A stretch of DNA of 64,000 nt from Megalobrama amblycephala (GCF_018812025.1 NC_063054.1:5517582-5581581), one strand, 5' to 3'; positions 35,268 through 45,445 are shown, counted from the first letter of the stretch. Notes: a model not told the origin generated them from the sequence alone. Made by a program: numbers and translations.

Positions 35268-35364
35268 TTTGAACTCACACCTCCATTTGAAGACCAGAAT
35301 CCTCAACATCTGAGAAGGTTTAAGCACCTTGAATATGGCGCCTTAGACCACTCGGCCATTCTGA
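35268..35364 (-). pseudogene. tRNA-Leu(CAA) pseudogene, 3' end lost
   Basis: The outermost downstream member. The acceptor 3' strand and half the T arm are missing (starts in 'tttgaactcacac'), the intron is diverged, and the 5' acceptor reads TCAGAA. Confidence 0.8.
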
Positions 35365-35505
35365 GACTTGCAACCCAGCACCTGATGATCAGTGCTGTCA
35401 CTGCAGCCTCCATGATGTCAAAATACAGAAAGAAGTGGATAACAATTACTGCACATAGATGATTTCTAATTCTTTTTGCAATCCAATCATTCTTAAAAGT
35501 GCTTT

Positions 35506-35616
35506 GTCAGAAGTGGTATTTGAACCCACACCTCCATTTGGAAACCAGAATCCTCAACATCTGAAATGGTTGAAACTCCTTGAGTCTGATGCCTTAGACC
35601 GATAGGCCATTCTGAC
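35506..35616 (-). tRNA. tRNA-Leu(CAA), intron-containing, diverged
   Basis: Full 111 bp with anticodon CAA and a perfect 7-bp acceptor stem. C61 of the B box is changed (T-stem pair lost) and the D loop is altered (gataggcc), so activity is doubtful. Confidence 0.7.
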
Positions 35617-35757
35617 ACTTACAGCAAAGATCCTGATGATCAGTGCTATTACTGTAGCCTCCATGATGTCAAAATACAGGAAAAAGCTGACAACACTTAG
35701 CTTCATGTACATTATTTCAAGTTCATATTGCGTTTCAGTCATTCTAAAAGTTCTTTT

Positions 35758-35868
35758 CTCAGAAGTGGGATTTAAACCCACACCTCCATTTGGAGAACAG
35801 AATCCTCAACATCTGAGAAGGTTGAAACTCCTTGAGTCTGGCGCCTTAGAGCGCTCGGCCATTCTGAC
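35758..35868 (-). tRNA. tRNA-Leu(CAA)-like, probably inactive
   Basis: 111 bp, anticodon CAA. Terminal acceptor pair broken (3' strand ends G rather than C) and B-box C56 replaced by T (tttaaac on the plus strand). Confidence 0.55.
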
Positions 35869-36009
35869 ACTTGTGACCAAAATCATGATTATCAGTGCTA
35901 TCACTGTAGCCTCCATGATGTCATAATACAGGAAAAAGCTGACAACACTTAGCTTCATCCACATTATTTCAAGTTCTTTTTGCAGTTCAGTCATTCTAAA
36001 AGTAATTTT

Positions 36010-36120
36010 GTCAGAAGTGGGATTTGAATCCATGCCTCCATTTGGAGACCAGAATCCTCAACATCTGAGAAGGTTATAACACCTTGAGTCTGGCGCCTTA
36101 GACCACTCAGCCATTCTCAG
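36010..36120 (-). tRNA. tRNA-Leu(CAA)-like, acceptor stem mutated
   Basis: 111 bp, anticodon CAA, intron of the 'ataacac' variant. The 5' strand CTGAGAA mismatches the 3' strand at two positions, and the T-stem closing pair is lost. Confidence 0.55.
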
Positions 36121-36257
36121 CATCCCAGCACCTGATGATCAGTGCAATCACTGCAGCCTCCATGATGTCAAAATGCAGGAAAAAGCTGACAACACTTAGC
36201 TTCATCCACATTATTTCAAGTTCATTTTTGCAGTTCAGTCATTCTAAAAGTTCTTTT

Positions 36258-36328
36258 GTCAGAAGTGGGATTTGAACCCACGCCTCCATTTGGAGACCAG
36301 AATCCTCAACATCTGAGAAGGTTGAAAC
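36258..36328 (-). pseudogene. tRNA-Leu(CAA) 3' half
   Basis: A consensus 3' half through most of the intron, then the copy jumps to spacer sequence ('ccatgatgtc'). Anticodon, D arm and 5' acceptor are deleted. Confidence 0.85.
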
Positions 36329-36426
36329 ATCCATGATGTCAAAATACAGGAATAAGTGGATAACAATTACTGCACATAGATGATGTCCAATTCTTTTTGC
36401 AATCCAATCATTCTTAAAAGCGCTTT

Positions 36427-36537
36427 GTCAGAAGTGTGATTTGAACCCATGCCTCCATTTGGAGACCAGAATCCTCAAAATCTGAAAAGGTTAAAATTCC
36501 TTGAGTCTGGCGCCTTAGACCACTCGGCCATTCTGAC
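36427..36537 (-). tRNA. tRNA-Leu(CAA), T stem weakened
   Basis: 111 bp with an intact acceptor stem and anticodon CAA. Two T-stem mismatches (gtgtgat / cccatg). Confidence 0.65.
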
Positions 36538-36821
36538 ACTTGCATGCCAGCACCTGATGATCAGTGCTATCACTGCAGCCTCCATGATGTCAAACTGCAG
36601 GAAGAAGATAATATAAATTACTGCATATACAATATTTCAAGTTTCTTAATAAAATCAAGTAATTCTAAATGTTTTTTATCAGGATTGGGATTTGAACCTG
36701 ATGATCGATGCTATTACTGCAGCCTCCATGATGTCAAAATACAGGAAGAAGTTGATAACAATTACTGCACATAGATGGATTCCAATTCTTTTTGCAATCC
36801 AATCATTCTTAAAAGTGCTTT

Positions 36822-36932
36822 GTCAGAAGTGGAATTTGAACCCACACCTCCATTTGGAGACCAGAACCCTCAACATCTGAGAAGGTTGAAACTCTTGGAG
36901 TCTGGCACCTTAGACCGCTCGGCCATTCTGAC
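36822..36932 (-). tRNA. tRNA-Leu body with CCA (Trp) anticodon
   Basis: Same 111-bp length and stems as its neighbours. Two substitutions in the loop (plus-strand 'actcttggag' for 'actccttgag') make the anticodon CCA instead of CAA, without any indel. If transcribed and spliced it would be a Leu-type body with a Trp anticodon. It may simply be a decaying copy. Confidence 0.6.
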
Positions 36933-37072
36933 ACTTGCACCCTAGAACCTGATGATCAGTGCTATCACTGCAGCCTCCATGATGTCAAAATAGAGGAAGA
37001 AGTGGATTACAATTACTGCATATAGATGATTTCCAATTCTTTTTGCGATCCAATCATTATTAAAAGTGCTTT

Positions 37073-37183
37073 GTCAGAAGTGGGATTTGAACCCACGCCT
37101 CCATTTGGAGACCAGAAACCTCAACATCTGAGAAGGTTGACACTCCTTGAGGCTGGCGCCTTAGACCGCTTGGCCATTCTCAC
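37073..37183 (-). tRNA. tRNA-Leu(CAA), acceptor mismatch
   Basis: 111 bp, anticodon CAA. The 5' end reads GTGAGAA, so pair 3-70 is lost. The top anticodon-stem pair 31-39 is also changed. Confidence 0.65.
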
Positions 37184-37324
37184 ACTTGCATCCCAGCACC
37201 TGATGATCACTGCTATCACTGTAGCCTCCATGATGACAAAATACAGGAAAAAGCTGAGAACACTTAGCTTCATGTACATTATTTCAAGTTAATTTTGCGT
37301 TTCAGTCATTCTAAAAGTTCTTTT

Positions 37325-37435
37325 CTCAGAAGTGGGAGTTGAACCCACGCCTCCATTTGGAGACCAGAATTCTCAACATCTGAAATGGTTGAAACTCCTT
37401 GATTCTGACACCTTAGACCGATCAGCCATTCTGAC
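37325..37435 (-). tRNA. tRNA-Leu(CAA), subfamily with 'gattctgacacc'
   Basis: 111 bp, anticodon CAA preserved. Shares diagnostic changes with the copies at 39232, 41227 and 44579 (A32, U27, D-loop 'ccgatc'). Terminal acceptor pair broken (3' strand CTCAGAA on plus). Confidence 0.6.
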
Positions 37436-37576
37436 ACTTACAGCAAAGATCCTGATGATCAGTGCGATCACTTTAGCCTCCATGATGTCACAATACAGGA
37501 AAAAGCAGAAAACATTTAGCTTGTTCTACATTTTTTCAAGTTAATTTTGCGTTTCAGTCATTCTAAAAGTTCTTTT

Positions 37577-37678
37577 CTCAGAAGTGGGATTTGAACCCGC
37601 ACCTCCATTTGGAGAGCAGAATCCTCAACATCTGAAAAGGTGGAAACTCCTTGAGTCTGGCGCCTTAGCCATTCTGAC
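37577..37678 (-). pseudogene. tRNA-Leu(CAA) with D-loop deletion
   Basis: A nine-base deletion joins 'gcctta' to 'gccatt', removing most of the D loop and part of the A box. Otherwise near consensus. Confidence 0.85.
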
Positions 37679-37818
37679 ACTTGCAGAGAGGATCAGAATT
37701 ATTAGTGCTATCACTGCAGCCTCCATGATGTCAAACTGCAGGAAGAAGTGGATAATAGTTACTGCACATAGATGATTTCCAATTCTTTTTGCGATCCAAT
37801 CATTCTTAAAAGTGCTTT

Positions 37819-37929
37819 GTCAGAAGTGGGATTTGAACCCACGCCTCCATTTGGAGACCAAAATCCTCAACATCTGAGAAGGTGGAAACTCCTTGAGACT
37901 GGCGCCTTAGACCGCTCGGCCCTTCTGAC
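37819..37929 (-). tRNA. tRNA-Leu(CAA)
   Basis: 111 bp, perfect acceptor stem, intact B box, anticodon CAA. U8 is replaced by G ('cccttctgac') and pair 31-39 is changed. Confidence 0.75.
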
Positions 37930-38071
37930 TTTTACAGTCAAGATCAGAATTATCAGTGCTATCACTGTAGCCTCCATGATGTCACAATACAGGAAAAAGC
38001 TGAGAACACTTAGCTTCATCTATATTATTTCAAGTTAATTTTTTCGTTTCAGTCTTTCTAAAATTTCTTTT

Positions 38072-38182
38072 GTCAGAAGTGGGATTTGAACCCACACCTC
38101 CATTTGGAGACCAGAATCCTCAACATCTGAGAAAGCTGAAACTCCTTGAGTCTGGCGCCTCAGACCACTTGGCCTTTCTGAC
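38072..38182 (-). tRNA. tRNA-Leu(CAA), subfamily with 'gcctcagaccacttgg'
   Basis: 111 bp, perfect acceptor stem, anticodon CAA. U8 is A, and the D loop and intron ('gaaagctg') define a subfamily with 40578 and 46089. A type C spacer and remnant lie on its upstream side. Confidence 0.8.
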
Positions 38183-38466
38183 ACTTGCGTGCCAGCACCT
38201 GATGATCAGTGCTATCACTGCAGCCTCCATGATGTCAAACTGCAGGAAGAAGATAATATAAATGACTGCATATACATTATTTCAAGATTCTTAATAAAAT
38301 CAAGTAATTCTAAATGTTTTTCATCAGGATTGGGATTTGAACCTGATGATCGATGCTATTACTGCAGCCTCCATGATGTCAAAATACAGAAAGAACTGGA
38401 CAACAATTACTGCACATAGATGATTTCCAATTCTTTTTGCGATCCAATAATTCTTAAAAGTGCTTT

Positions 38467-38513
38467 GTCAGACTCCTTGAGCTTGGCACCTTAGACCGCT
38501 CAGCCATTCTGAC
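38467..38513 (-). pseudogene. tRNA-Leu with large internal deletion
   Basis: Only the 3' acceptor bases (gtcaga) and the anticodon-to-5' half remain; about 64 bp including the T arm and intron are missing. The same derivative recurs at 44391-44437. Confidence 0.9.
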
Positions 38514-38654
38514 ACTTGCAGTCAAGATCAGAATTATCAGTGCTATCACTGTAGCCTCCATGATGTCACAATACAGGAAAAAGCTGAGAACATTTAGCTT
38601 GATCTACATTATTTCAAATTAATTTTGCGTTTGAGTCATTCTAAAAATTATTTT

Positions 38655-38765
38655 GTCAGAAGTGGGATTTGAACCCACGCCTCCATTTGGAGACCAGAAT
38701 CCTCAACATCTGAGAAGGTTATAACACCGTGAGTGTGGCGCCTCAGACCGCTTGGCCTTTCTGAC
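38655..38765 (-). tRNA. tRNA-Leu body with CAC (Val) anticodon
   Basis: 111 bp with a good acceptor stem and T arm. Plus-strand 'accgtgagtgtgg' gives CAC at 34-36 and a C-C mismatch at 30-40. Probably a degenerating copy rather than a recoded tRNA. Confidence 0.6.
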
Positions 38766-39049
38766 ACTTGCGTGCCAGCACCTGATGATCAGTGCTATCA
38801 CTGCAGCCTCCATGATGTCAAACTGCAGGAAGAAGATAATATAAATGACTGCATATACATTATTTCAAGATTCTTAATAAAATCAAGTAATTCTAAATGT
38901 TTTTCATCAGGATTGGGATTTGAACCTGATGATCGATGCTATTACTGCAGCCTCCATGATGTCAAAATACAGGAAGAACTGGATAACAATTACTGCACAT
39001 AGATGATTTCCAATTCTTTTTGCGATCCAATAATTCTTAAAAGTGCTTT

Positions 39050-39090
39050 GTCAGACTCCTTGGCACCTTAGACCGCTCAGCCATTCTGAC
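39050..39090 (-). pseudogene. tRNA-Leu with large internal deletion (41 bp left)
   Basis: The 3' acceptor bases are joined directly to 'ctccttggcacc', also losing part of the anticodon stem. Identical in form to 41842-41882, 2,792 bp away. Confidence 0.9.
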
Positions 39091-39231
39091 ACTTGCAGAG
39101 AGGATCAGAATTATCAGTGCTATCACTGTAGCCTCCATGATGTCAAAATACAGGAAAAAGCTAACAACACTTAGCTTCATGTACATTATTTCAAGTTAAT
39201 TTTGCGTTTCAGTCATTCTAAAAGTTCTTTT

Positions 39232-39342
39232 CTCAGAAGTGAGAGTTGAACCCACGCCTCCATTTGGAGAGCAGAATCCTCAACATCTGAGAAGGTGGAA
39301 ACTCCTTGATTCTGACACCTTAGACCGATCGGCCATTCTGAC
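39232..39342 (-). tRNA. tRNA-Leu(CAA), 'gattctgacacc' subfamily
   Basis: 111 bp, anticodon CAA, T stem paired with one wobble. Terminal acceptor pair broken (ctcagaa on plus). Confidence 0.6.
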
Positions 39343-39483
39343 ACTTACAGCAAAGATCCTGATGATCAGTGCTATCACTGTAGCCTCCATGATGTCACAA
39401 TACAGGAAAAAGCAGAGAACATTTAGCATGATCTACATTATTTCAAGTTAATTTTGCGTTTCAGTCATTCTAAAAATTATTTT

Positions 39484-39594
39484 GTCAGAAGTGGGATTTG
39501 AACCCACGCCTCCATTTGGAGACCAGAAACCTCAACATCTGAGAAGGTTATAACACCTTGAGTCTGGCGCCTTAGACCACTCGGCCATTCTGAC
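39484..39594 (-). tRNA. tRNA-Leu(CAA), intact
   Basis: 111 bp with consensus acceptor, D, T and anticodon arms. Intron of the 'ataacac' variant. TTTTT terminator on the minus strand just downstream ('ctaaaaattat' on plus). Confidence 0.88.
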
Positions 39595-39734
39595 ACTTGC
39601 AGAGAGGATCAGAATTATCAGTGCTATCACTGCAGTCTCCATGATGTCAAAATAGAGGAAGAAGTGGATTACAATTACTGCATATAGATGATTTCCAATT
39701 CTTTTTGCGATCCAATCATTATTAAAAGTGCTTT

Positions 39735-39845
39735 GTCAGAAGTGGGATTTGAACCCACGCCTCCATTTGGAGACTAGAATCCTCAAAATCTGAGAAGGTT
39801 GACACTCCTTGAGTCTGGCGCCTTAGACCGCTCGGCCATTCTGAC
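39735..39845 (-). tRNA. tRNA-Leu(CAA), near consensus
   Basis: 111 bp, all arms paired except one anticodon-stem pair (gactag on plus). Terminator TTTT present. Confidence 0.85.
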
Positions 39846-39986
39846 ACTTGCATCCCAGCACCTGATGATCAGTGCTATCACTGTAGCCTCCATGATGTCA
39901 AAATACAGGAAAAAGCTGAGAACACTTAGCTTCATCTATAATATTTCAAGTTAATTTTGCGTTTCAGTCATTCTAAAGTTCTTTTT

Positions 39987-40096
39987 GTCAGAAGTGGGAT
40001 TTGAACCCACGCCTCCATTTGGAGACCAGAATCCTCAACATCTGAGAAGGTTGAACTCCTTGAGTCTGGCGCCTTAGACCGCTCGGCCATTCTGAC
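39987..40096 (-). tRNA. tRNA-Leu(CAA), intact, intron one base shorter
   Basis: 110 bp because one A is missing from the intron ('gttgaactcc'). Mature part is consensus. Confidence 0.88.
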
Positions 40097-40228
40097 ACTT
40101 GCAGAGAGCACCTGAATTGATCAGTGCTATCACTGTAGCCTCCATGATGTCAAAATACAGGAAAAAGCTGAGAACACTTAGCTTCATCTACATTATTTCA
40201 TTTTGCGTTTCAGTCATTTAAGTTCTTT

Positions 40229-40294
40229 TGCGATTTGAACCCAGCCTCCATTTCATCTTCAACATCTGAGAAGGTTAAAAGTAGACCGCTCATT
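40229..40294 (-). pseudogene. tRNA-Leu copy with many small deletions
   Basis: Pieces of the T arm, intron, D arm and acceptor occur in order, but with at least five short gaps in 66 bp. The pattern looks more like a bad consensus call than natural decay. Confidence 0.8.
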
Positions 40295-40299
40295 CTTTG

Positions 40300-40431
40300 C
40301 TCAGAAGTGGGATTTGAACCCACAAGTTAATTTTGCCTCCATTTGGAGACATTTGGAGAGCAGAATCCTCAACATCTGAGAAGGTGGAAACTCCTTGAGT
40401 CTGGCGCCTTAGACCGCTCGGCCCTTCTGAC
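40300..40431 (-). pseudogene. tRNA-Leu copy with inserted spacer piece
   Basis: The T arm is followed by 'aagttaattttg' (spacer sequence) and a doubled 'catttggaga'. The rest, from intron to 5' end, is normal and ends 'cccttctgac'. Confidence 0.8.
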
Positions 40432-40577
40432 TTTTACAGTCATGAACAGAATTATCAGTGCTATCACTGTAGCCTCCATGATATCAAAATACAGGAAAAA
40501 GCTGGAGAACAACTTAGCTTCATCATAGATTATTTCAAGTTCTTTTTGCGATTCAAGTCATTCTTAAAAGTTCTTTT

Positions 40578-40688
40578 GTCAGAAGTGGGATTTGAACCCA
40601 CGCCTCCATTTGGAGACCAGAATCCTCAACATCTGAGAAAGCTGAAACTCCTTGAGTCTGGCGCCTCAGACCACTTGGCCTTTCTGAC
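40578..40688 (-). tRNA. tRNA-Leu(CAA), 'gcctcagaccacttgg' subfamily
   Basis: 111 bp, full acceptor and T stems, anticodon CAA, U8 replaced by A. Terminator TTTT present. Confidence 0.82.
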
Positions 40689-40972
40689 ACTTGCGTGCCA
40701 GCACCTGATGATCAGTGCTATCACTGCAGCCTCCATGATGTCAAACTGCAGGAAGAAGATAATATAAATGACTGCATATACATTATTTCAAGATTCTTAA
40801 TAAAATCAAGTAATTCTAAATGTTTTTCATCAGGATTGGGATTTGAACCTGATGATCGATGCTATTACTGCAGCCTCCATGATGTCAAAATACAGGAAGA
40901 ACTGGATAACAATTACTGCACATAGATGATTTCCAATTCTTTTTGCGATCCAATCATTCTTAAAAGTGCTTT

Positions 40973-41083
40973 GTCAGAAGTGCGATTTGAACCCACGCCT
41001 CCATTTGGAGACCAGAATCCTCAACATCTGAGAAGGTTGAAACTCCTTGAGTCTGGCGCCTTAGACCACTCGGCCATTCTGAC
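40973..41083 (-). tRNA. tRNA-Leu(CAA), one T-stem mismatch
   Basis: 111 bp, consensus except G62 ('gtgcgattt' on plus), which breaks one T-stem pair. The same change occurs at 43173. Confidence 0.78.
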
Positions 41084-41226
41084 ACTTGCAGAAAGGATTT
41101 CAGAATTATCAGTGCTATCACTGTAGCCTCCATGATGTCAAAATACAGGAAAAAGCTGAGAACACTTAGCTTCATGTACATTATTTCAAGTTAATTTTGC
41201 GTTTCAGTCATTCTAAAAGTTCTTTT

Positions 41227-41338
41227 GTCAGAAGTGGGATTTGAACCCACGCCTCCATTTGGAAGACCAGAATCCTCAACATCTGAATTGGTTGAAACTC
41301 CTTGATTCTGACACCTTAGACCGATCGGCCATTCTGAC
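41227..41338 (-). tRNA. tRNA-Leu(CAA), 'gattctgacacc' subfamily, variable-arm insertion
   Basis: 112 bp with one extra base in the variable arm ('ggaagacc'). Acceptor stem perfect, anticodon CAA. Confidence 0.72.
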
Positions 41339-41473
41339 ACTTACAGCAAAGTTCCTGATGATCAGTGCTATCACTGTAGCCTCCATGATGTCACAATACA
41401 GGAAAAAGCAGAGAACATTTAGCTTGATCTACATTATTTCAAGTTAATTTTGCGTTTCAGTCATTCTAAAAAT

Positions 41474-41568
41474 GTCAGAATTTTGAACCCAAGTCTTGGA
41501 GACCAGAATCCTCAACATCTGAGAAGGTGGAAACTCCTTGATTGGCGCCTGAACTTGGCCTTTCTGAC
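41474..41568 (-). pseudogene. tRNA-Leu copy with scattered deletions
   Basis: 95 bp. Gaps in the T stem, variable arm, anticodon stem and D loop, and the adjoining spacer (41569-41615) also has several small gaps. Possible assembly error. Confidence 0.8.
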
Positions 41569-41841
41569 ACTTGCGTGCCAGCCTGATGATCCATTGCAGC
41601 CTCCATGAGTCAAACTGCAGGAAGAAGATAATATAAATGACTGCATATACATTATTTCAAGATTCTTAATAAAATCAAGTAATTCTAAATGTTTTTCATC
41701 AGGATTGGGATTTGAACCTGATGATCGATGCTATTACTGCAGCCTCCATGATGTCAAAATACAGGAAGAACTGGATAACAATTACTGCACATAGATGATT
41801 TCCAATTCTTTTTGCGATCCAATAATTCTTAAAAGTGCTTT

Positions 41842-41882
41842 GTCAGACTCCTTGGCACCTTAGACCGCTCAGCCATTCTGAC
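41842..41882 (-). pseudogene. tRNA-Leu with large internal deletion (41 bp left)
   Basis: Same derivative as 39050-39090. Confidence 0.9.
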
Positions 41883-42023
41883 ACTTGCAGAGAGGATCAG
41901 AATTATCAGTGCTATCACTGTAGCCTCCATGATGTCAAAATACAGGAAAAAGCTGAGAACACTTAGCTTCATCTACATTATTTCAAGTCAATTTTGCGTT
42001 TCAGTCATTCTAAAAGTTCTTTT

Positions 42024-42134
42024 GTCAGAAGTGGGATTTGAACCCACGCCTCCATTTGGAGACCAGAATCCTCAACATCTGAGAAGGTTGACACTACTTG
42101 AGTCTGGCGCCTTAGACCGCTCGGCCATTCTGAC
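42024..42134 (-). tRNA. tRNA-Leu(CAA), intact
   Basis: 111 bp, consensus mature sequence; differs only inside the intron ('cactactt'). Terminator TTTT present. Confidence 0.9.
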
Positions 42135-42275
42135 ACTTGCATCCCAGCACCTGATGATCACTGCTATCACTGTAGCCTCCATGATGACAAAATACAGGAA
42201 AAAGCTAACGACACTTAGCTTCATGTACATTATTTCAAGTTAATTTTGCGTTTCAGTCATTCTAAAAGTTATTTT

Positions 42276-42386
42276 CTCAGAAGTGGGATTTGAACCCACA
42301 CCTCCATTTGGAGAGCAGAATCCTCAACATCTGAGAAGGTGGAAACTCCTTGAGTCTGTCGCCTTAGACCGCTCGGCCCTTCTGAC
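42276..42386 (-). tRNA. tRNA-Leu(CAA), terminal pair broken
   Basis: 111 bp, anticodon CAA. 3' strand CTCAGAA on plus, U8 to G, and one change at the 26/27 junction (gtctgtcgcc). Confidence 0.62.
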
Positions 42387-42526
42387 TTTTACAGTCATGA
42401 ACAGAATTATCAGTGCTATCATTGTAGCCTCCATGATGTCAAAATACAGGAAAAAGTGGATAACAACTCCTGCACATAGATGATTTCCAATTCTTTTTGT
42501 GATCCAATCATTCTTAAAAGTGCTTT

Positions 42527-42637
42527 GTCAGAAGTGGGATTTGAACCCACACCTCCATTCGGAGAACAGAATCCTCAACATCTGAGAAGATTGAAACTCC
42601 TTGAGTCTGGCGCCTTAGACCGCTCGGCCATTCTGAC
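42527..42637 (-). tRNA. tRNA-Leu(CAA), near consensus
   Basis: 111 bp, perfect acceptor, D and T arms. Bottom anticodon-stem pair 27-43 changed ('gaacag'). Confidence 0.83.
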
Positions 42638-42777
42638 ACTTGCAGAGAGTATCAGAATTATTAGTGCTATCACTGCAGCCTCCATGATGTCAAACTGCAG
42701 GAAGAAGTGGATAACAATTACTGCACATAGATGATTTCCAATTCTTTTTGCGATCCAATCATTCTTAAAAGTGCTTT

Positions 42778-42888
42778 GTCAGAAGTGGGATTTGAACCCA
42801 CGCCTCCATTTTGAGACCAGAAACCTCAACATCTGAGAAGGTTATAACACCTTGAGTCTGGCGCCTTAGACCACTCGGCCATTCTGAC
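42778..42888 (-). tRNA. tRNA-Leu(CAA), near consensus
   Basis: 111 bp. The variable-arm stem is weakened ('ccattttgag'); everything else is consensus, with the 'ataacac' intron. Confidence 0.85.
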
Positions 42889-43172
42889 ACTTGTGTCTTT
42901 GCACCTGATGATCATTACTATCACTGCTGCCTCCATGATGTCAAACTGCAGGAAGAAGATAATATAAATTACTGCATATACAAAATTTCAAGATTCTTAA
43001 TAAAATCAAGTAATTCTAAATGTTTTTCATCAGGATTGGGATTTGAACCTGATGATCGATGCTATTACTGCAGCCTCCATGATGTCAAAATACAGGAAGA
43101 TCTGGATAACAATTACTGCATATAGATGATTTCCAATTCTTTTTGCCATCCAATCATTCTTAAAAGTGTTTT

Positions 43173-43283
43173 GTCAGAAGTGCGATTTGAACCCACGCCT
43201 CCATTTGGAGACCAGAATCCTCAACATCTGAGAAGGTTGACACTCCTTGAGTCTGGCGCCTTAGACCGCTCAGCCATTCTGAC
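43173..43283 (-). tRNA. tRNA-Leu(CAA), one T-stem mismatch
   Basis: 111 bp, same T-stem change as 40973. D loop 'ccgctcagcc' loses one D-stem pair. Confidence 0.75.
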
Positions 43284-43423
43284 ACTTGCAGAGAGGATCA
43301 GAATTATCAGTGCTATCACTGCAGCCTCCATGATGTCAAAATAGATGAAGAAGTGGATTACAATTACTGCATATAGAAGATTTCCAATTCTTTTTGCGAT
43401 CCAATCATTATTAAAAGTGCTTT

Positions 43424-43530
43424 GTCAGAAGTGGGATTTGAACCCACGCCTCCATTTGGAGAACAGAATCCTCAATATCTGAGAAGGTTGACACTCCTTG
43501 AGTCTGGCGCCTTAGACCGCTCGCTCTGAC
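43424..43530 (-). pseudogene. tRNA-Leu(CAA) with 4-bp deletion at the 5' end
   Basis: 107 bp. 'tcggccattctgac' is reduced to 'tcgctctgac', removing bases 7-10 and breaking acceptor and D stem. The next spacer is also shortened. Confidence 0.8.
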
Positions 43531-43738
43531 ACTTGCCAGTGCTATCACTGTAGCCTCCATGATGTCAAAATACAGGAAAAAGCTGAACACTTAGCTTCCA
43601 TTATTTCAGCACCTGATGATCACTGCTATCACTGTAGCCTCCATGATGTCGCAATACAGGAAAAAGCTGAGAACACTTAGCTTCATCTATATTATTTCAA
43701 GTTAATTTTTTCGTTTCAGTCTTTCTAAAATTTCTTTT

Positions 43739-43854
43739 GTCAGAAGTGGGATTTGAACCCACGCCTCCATTTGGAGACCATTTGGAGACTCAGAACATCT
43801 GAGAAGGTTATAACACCTTGAGTCTGGCGCCTTAGACCACTCGGCCATTCTGAC
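43739..43854 (-). pseudogene. tRNA-Leu(CAA) with scrambled variable arm
   Basis: 116 bp. 'catttggaga' is doubled and the sequence coding for the 3' anticodon stem is lost. D arm, anticodon and acceptor intact. Confidence 0.8.
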
Positions 43855-43995
43855 ACTTGCATCTCAGCACCTGATGATCAGTGCTATCACTGTAGCCTCC
43901 ATGATGTCAAAATACAGGAAAAAGCTGAGAACACTTAGCTTCATCTATAATATTTCAAGTTAATTTTGCGTTTCAGTCATTCTAAAAGTTCTTTT

Positions 43996-44106
43996 GTCAG
44001 AAGTGGGATTTGAACCCACGCCTCCATTTGGAGACCAGAATCCTCAACATCTGAGAAGGTTCAAAGTCCTTGAGTCTGGCGCCTTAGACCACTTGGCCTT
44101 TCTGAC
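43996..44106 (-). tRNA. tRNA-Leu(CAA)
   Basis: 111 bp, intact stems, U8 replaced by A, intron variant 'ttcaaagtcc' shared with 46484. Confidence 0.83.
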
Positions 44107-44390
44107 ACTTGCGTGCCAGCACCTGATGATCAGTGCTATCACTGCAGCCTCCATGATGTCAAACTGCAGGAAGAAGATAATATAAATGACTGCATATACA
44201 TTATTCCAAGATTCTTAATAAAATCAAGTAATTCTAAATGTTTTTCATCAGGATTGGGATTTGAACCTGATGATCGATGCTATTACTGCAGCCTCCATGA
44301 TGTCAAAATACAGGAAGAACTGGATAACAATTACTGCACATAGATGATTTCCAATTCTTTTTGCGATCCAATAATTCTTAAAAGTGCTTT

Positions 44391-44437
44391 GTCAGACTCC
44401 TTGAGCTTGGCACCTTAGACCGCTCAGCCATTCTGAC
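44391..44437 (-). pseudogene. tRNA-Leu with large internal deletion
   Basis: Same derivative as 38467-38513, about 5.9 kb away. Confidence 0.9.
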
Positions 44438-44578
44438 ACTTGCAGTCAAGATTAGAATTATCAGTGCTATCACTGTAGCCTCCATGATGTCAAAATACAG
44501 GAAAAAGCTGAGAACACTTAGCTTCATGTACATTATGTCAAGTTAATTTTGCGTTTCAGTCATTCTAAAAGTTCTTTT

Positions 44579-44689
44579 CTCAGAAGTGGGAGTTGAACCC
44601 ACGCCTCCATTTGGAAACCAGAATCCTCAACATCTGAATTGGTTGAAACTCCTTGATTCTGACACCTTAGACCGATCGGCCATTCTGAC
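44579..44689 (-). tRNA. tRNA-Leu(CAA), 'gattctgacacc' subfamily
   Basis: 111 bp, anticodon CAA. Terminal acceptor pair broken, T loop 'gggagttgaa'. Confidence 0.62.
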
Positions 44690-44830
44690 ACTTGCGGAGA
44701 GGATCAGAATTATCAGTGCTATCACTGTAGCCTCCATGATGTCACAATACAGGAAAAGGCAGAGAACATTTAGCTTGATCTACATTATTTCAAGTTAATT
44801 TTGCGTTTCAGTCATTCTAAAAATTATTTT

Positions 44831-44941
44831 GTCAGAAGTGGGATTTGAACCCACGCCTCCATTGGGAGACCAGAATCCTCAACATCTGAGAAGGGTGAAA
44901 CTCCTTGAGTCTGGCGCCTTAGACCGCTCGGCCATTCTGAC
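44831..44941 (-). tRNA. tRNA-Leu(CAA), intact
   Basis: 111 bp. Only small variable-arm and intron changes ('attgggag', 'gaagggtg'). TTTTT terminator. Confidence 0.88.
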
Positions 44942-45082
44942 ACTTGCAGAGAGGATCAGAATTATCAGTGCTATCACTGTAGCCTCCATAATGTCAAAAT
45001 ACAGGAAAAAGCTGAGAATACTTAGCTTCATCTACATTATTTCAAGTTAATTTTGCGTTTCAGTCATTCTAAAAGTTCTTTT

Positions 45083-45193
45083 GTCAGAAGTGGGATTTGA
45101 ACCCACGCCTCCATTTGGAGACCAGAATCCTCAACATCTGAGAAGGTTGACACTACTTGAGTCTGGCGCCTTAGACCGCTCGGCCATTCTGAC
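45083..45193 (-). tRNA. tRNA-Leu(CAA), intact
   Basis: 111 bp, identical in the mature part to the array consensus. Confidence 0.92.
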
Positions 45194-45334
45194 ACTTGCA
45201 TCCCAGCACCTGATGATCACTGCTATCACTGTAGCCTCCATGATGATAAAATACAGTAAAAAGCTAACAACACTTAGCTTCATGTACATTATTTCAAGTT
45301 AATTTTGCGTTTCAGTCATTCTAAAAGTTCTTTT

Positions 45335-45445
45335 CTCAGAAGTGGGATTTGAGCCCACACCTCCATTTGGAGAGCAGAATCCTCAACATCTGAGAAGGTG
45401 GAAACTCCTTGAGTCTGGCGCCTTAGACCGCTCGGCCCTTCTGAC
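45335..45445 (-). tRNA. tRNA-Leu(CAA), terminal pair and T54 changed
   Basis: 111 bp, anticodon CAA. 3' strand CTCAGAA on plus; 'tttgagccc' changes B-box T54 to C; U8 to G. Confidence 0.6.
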
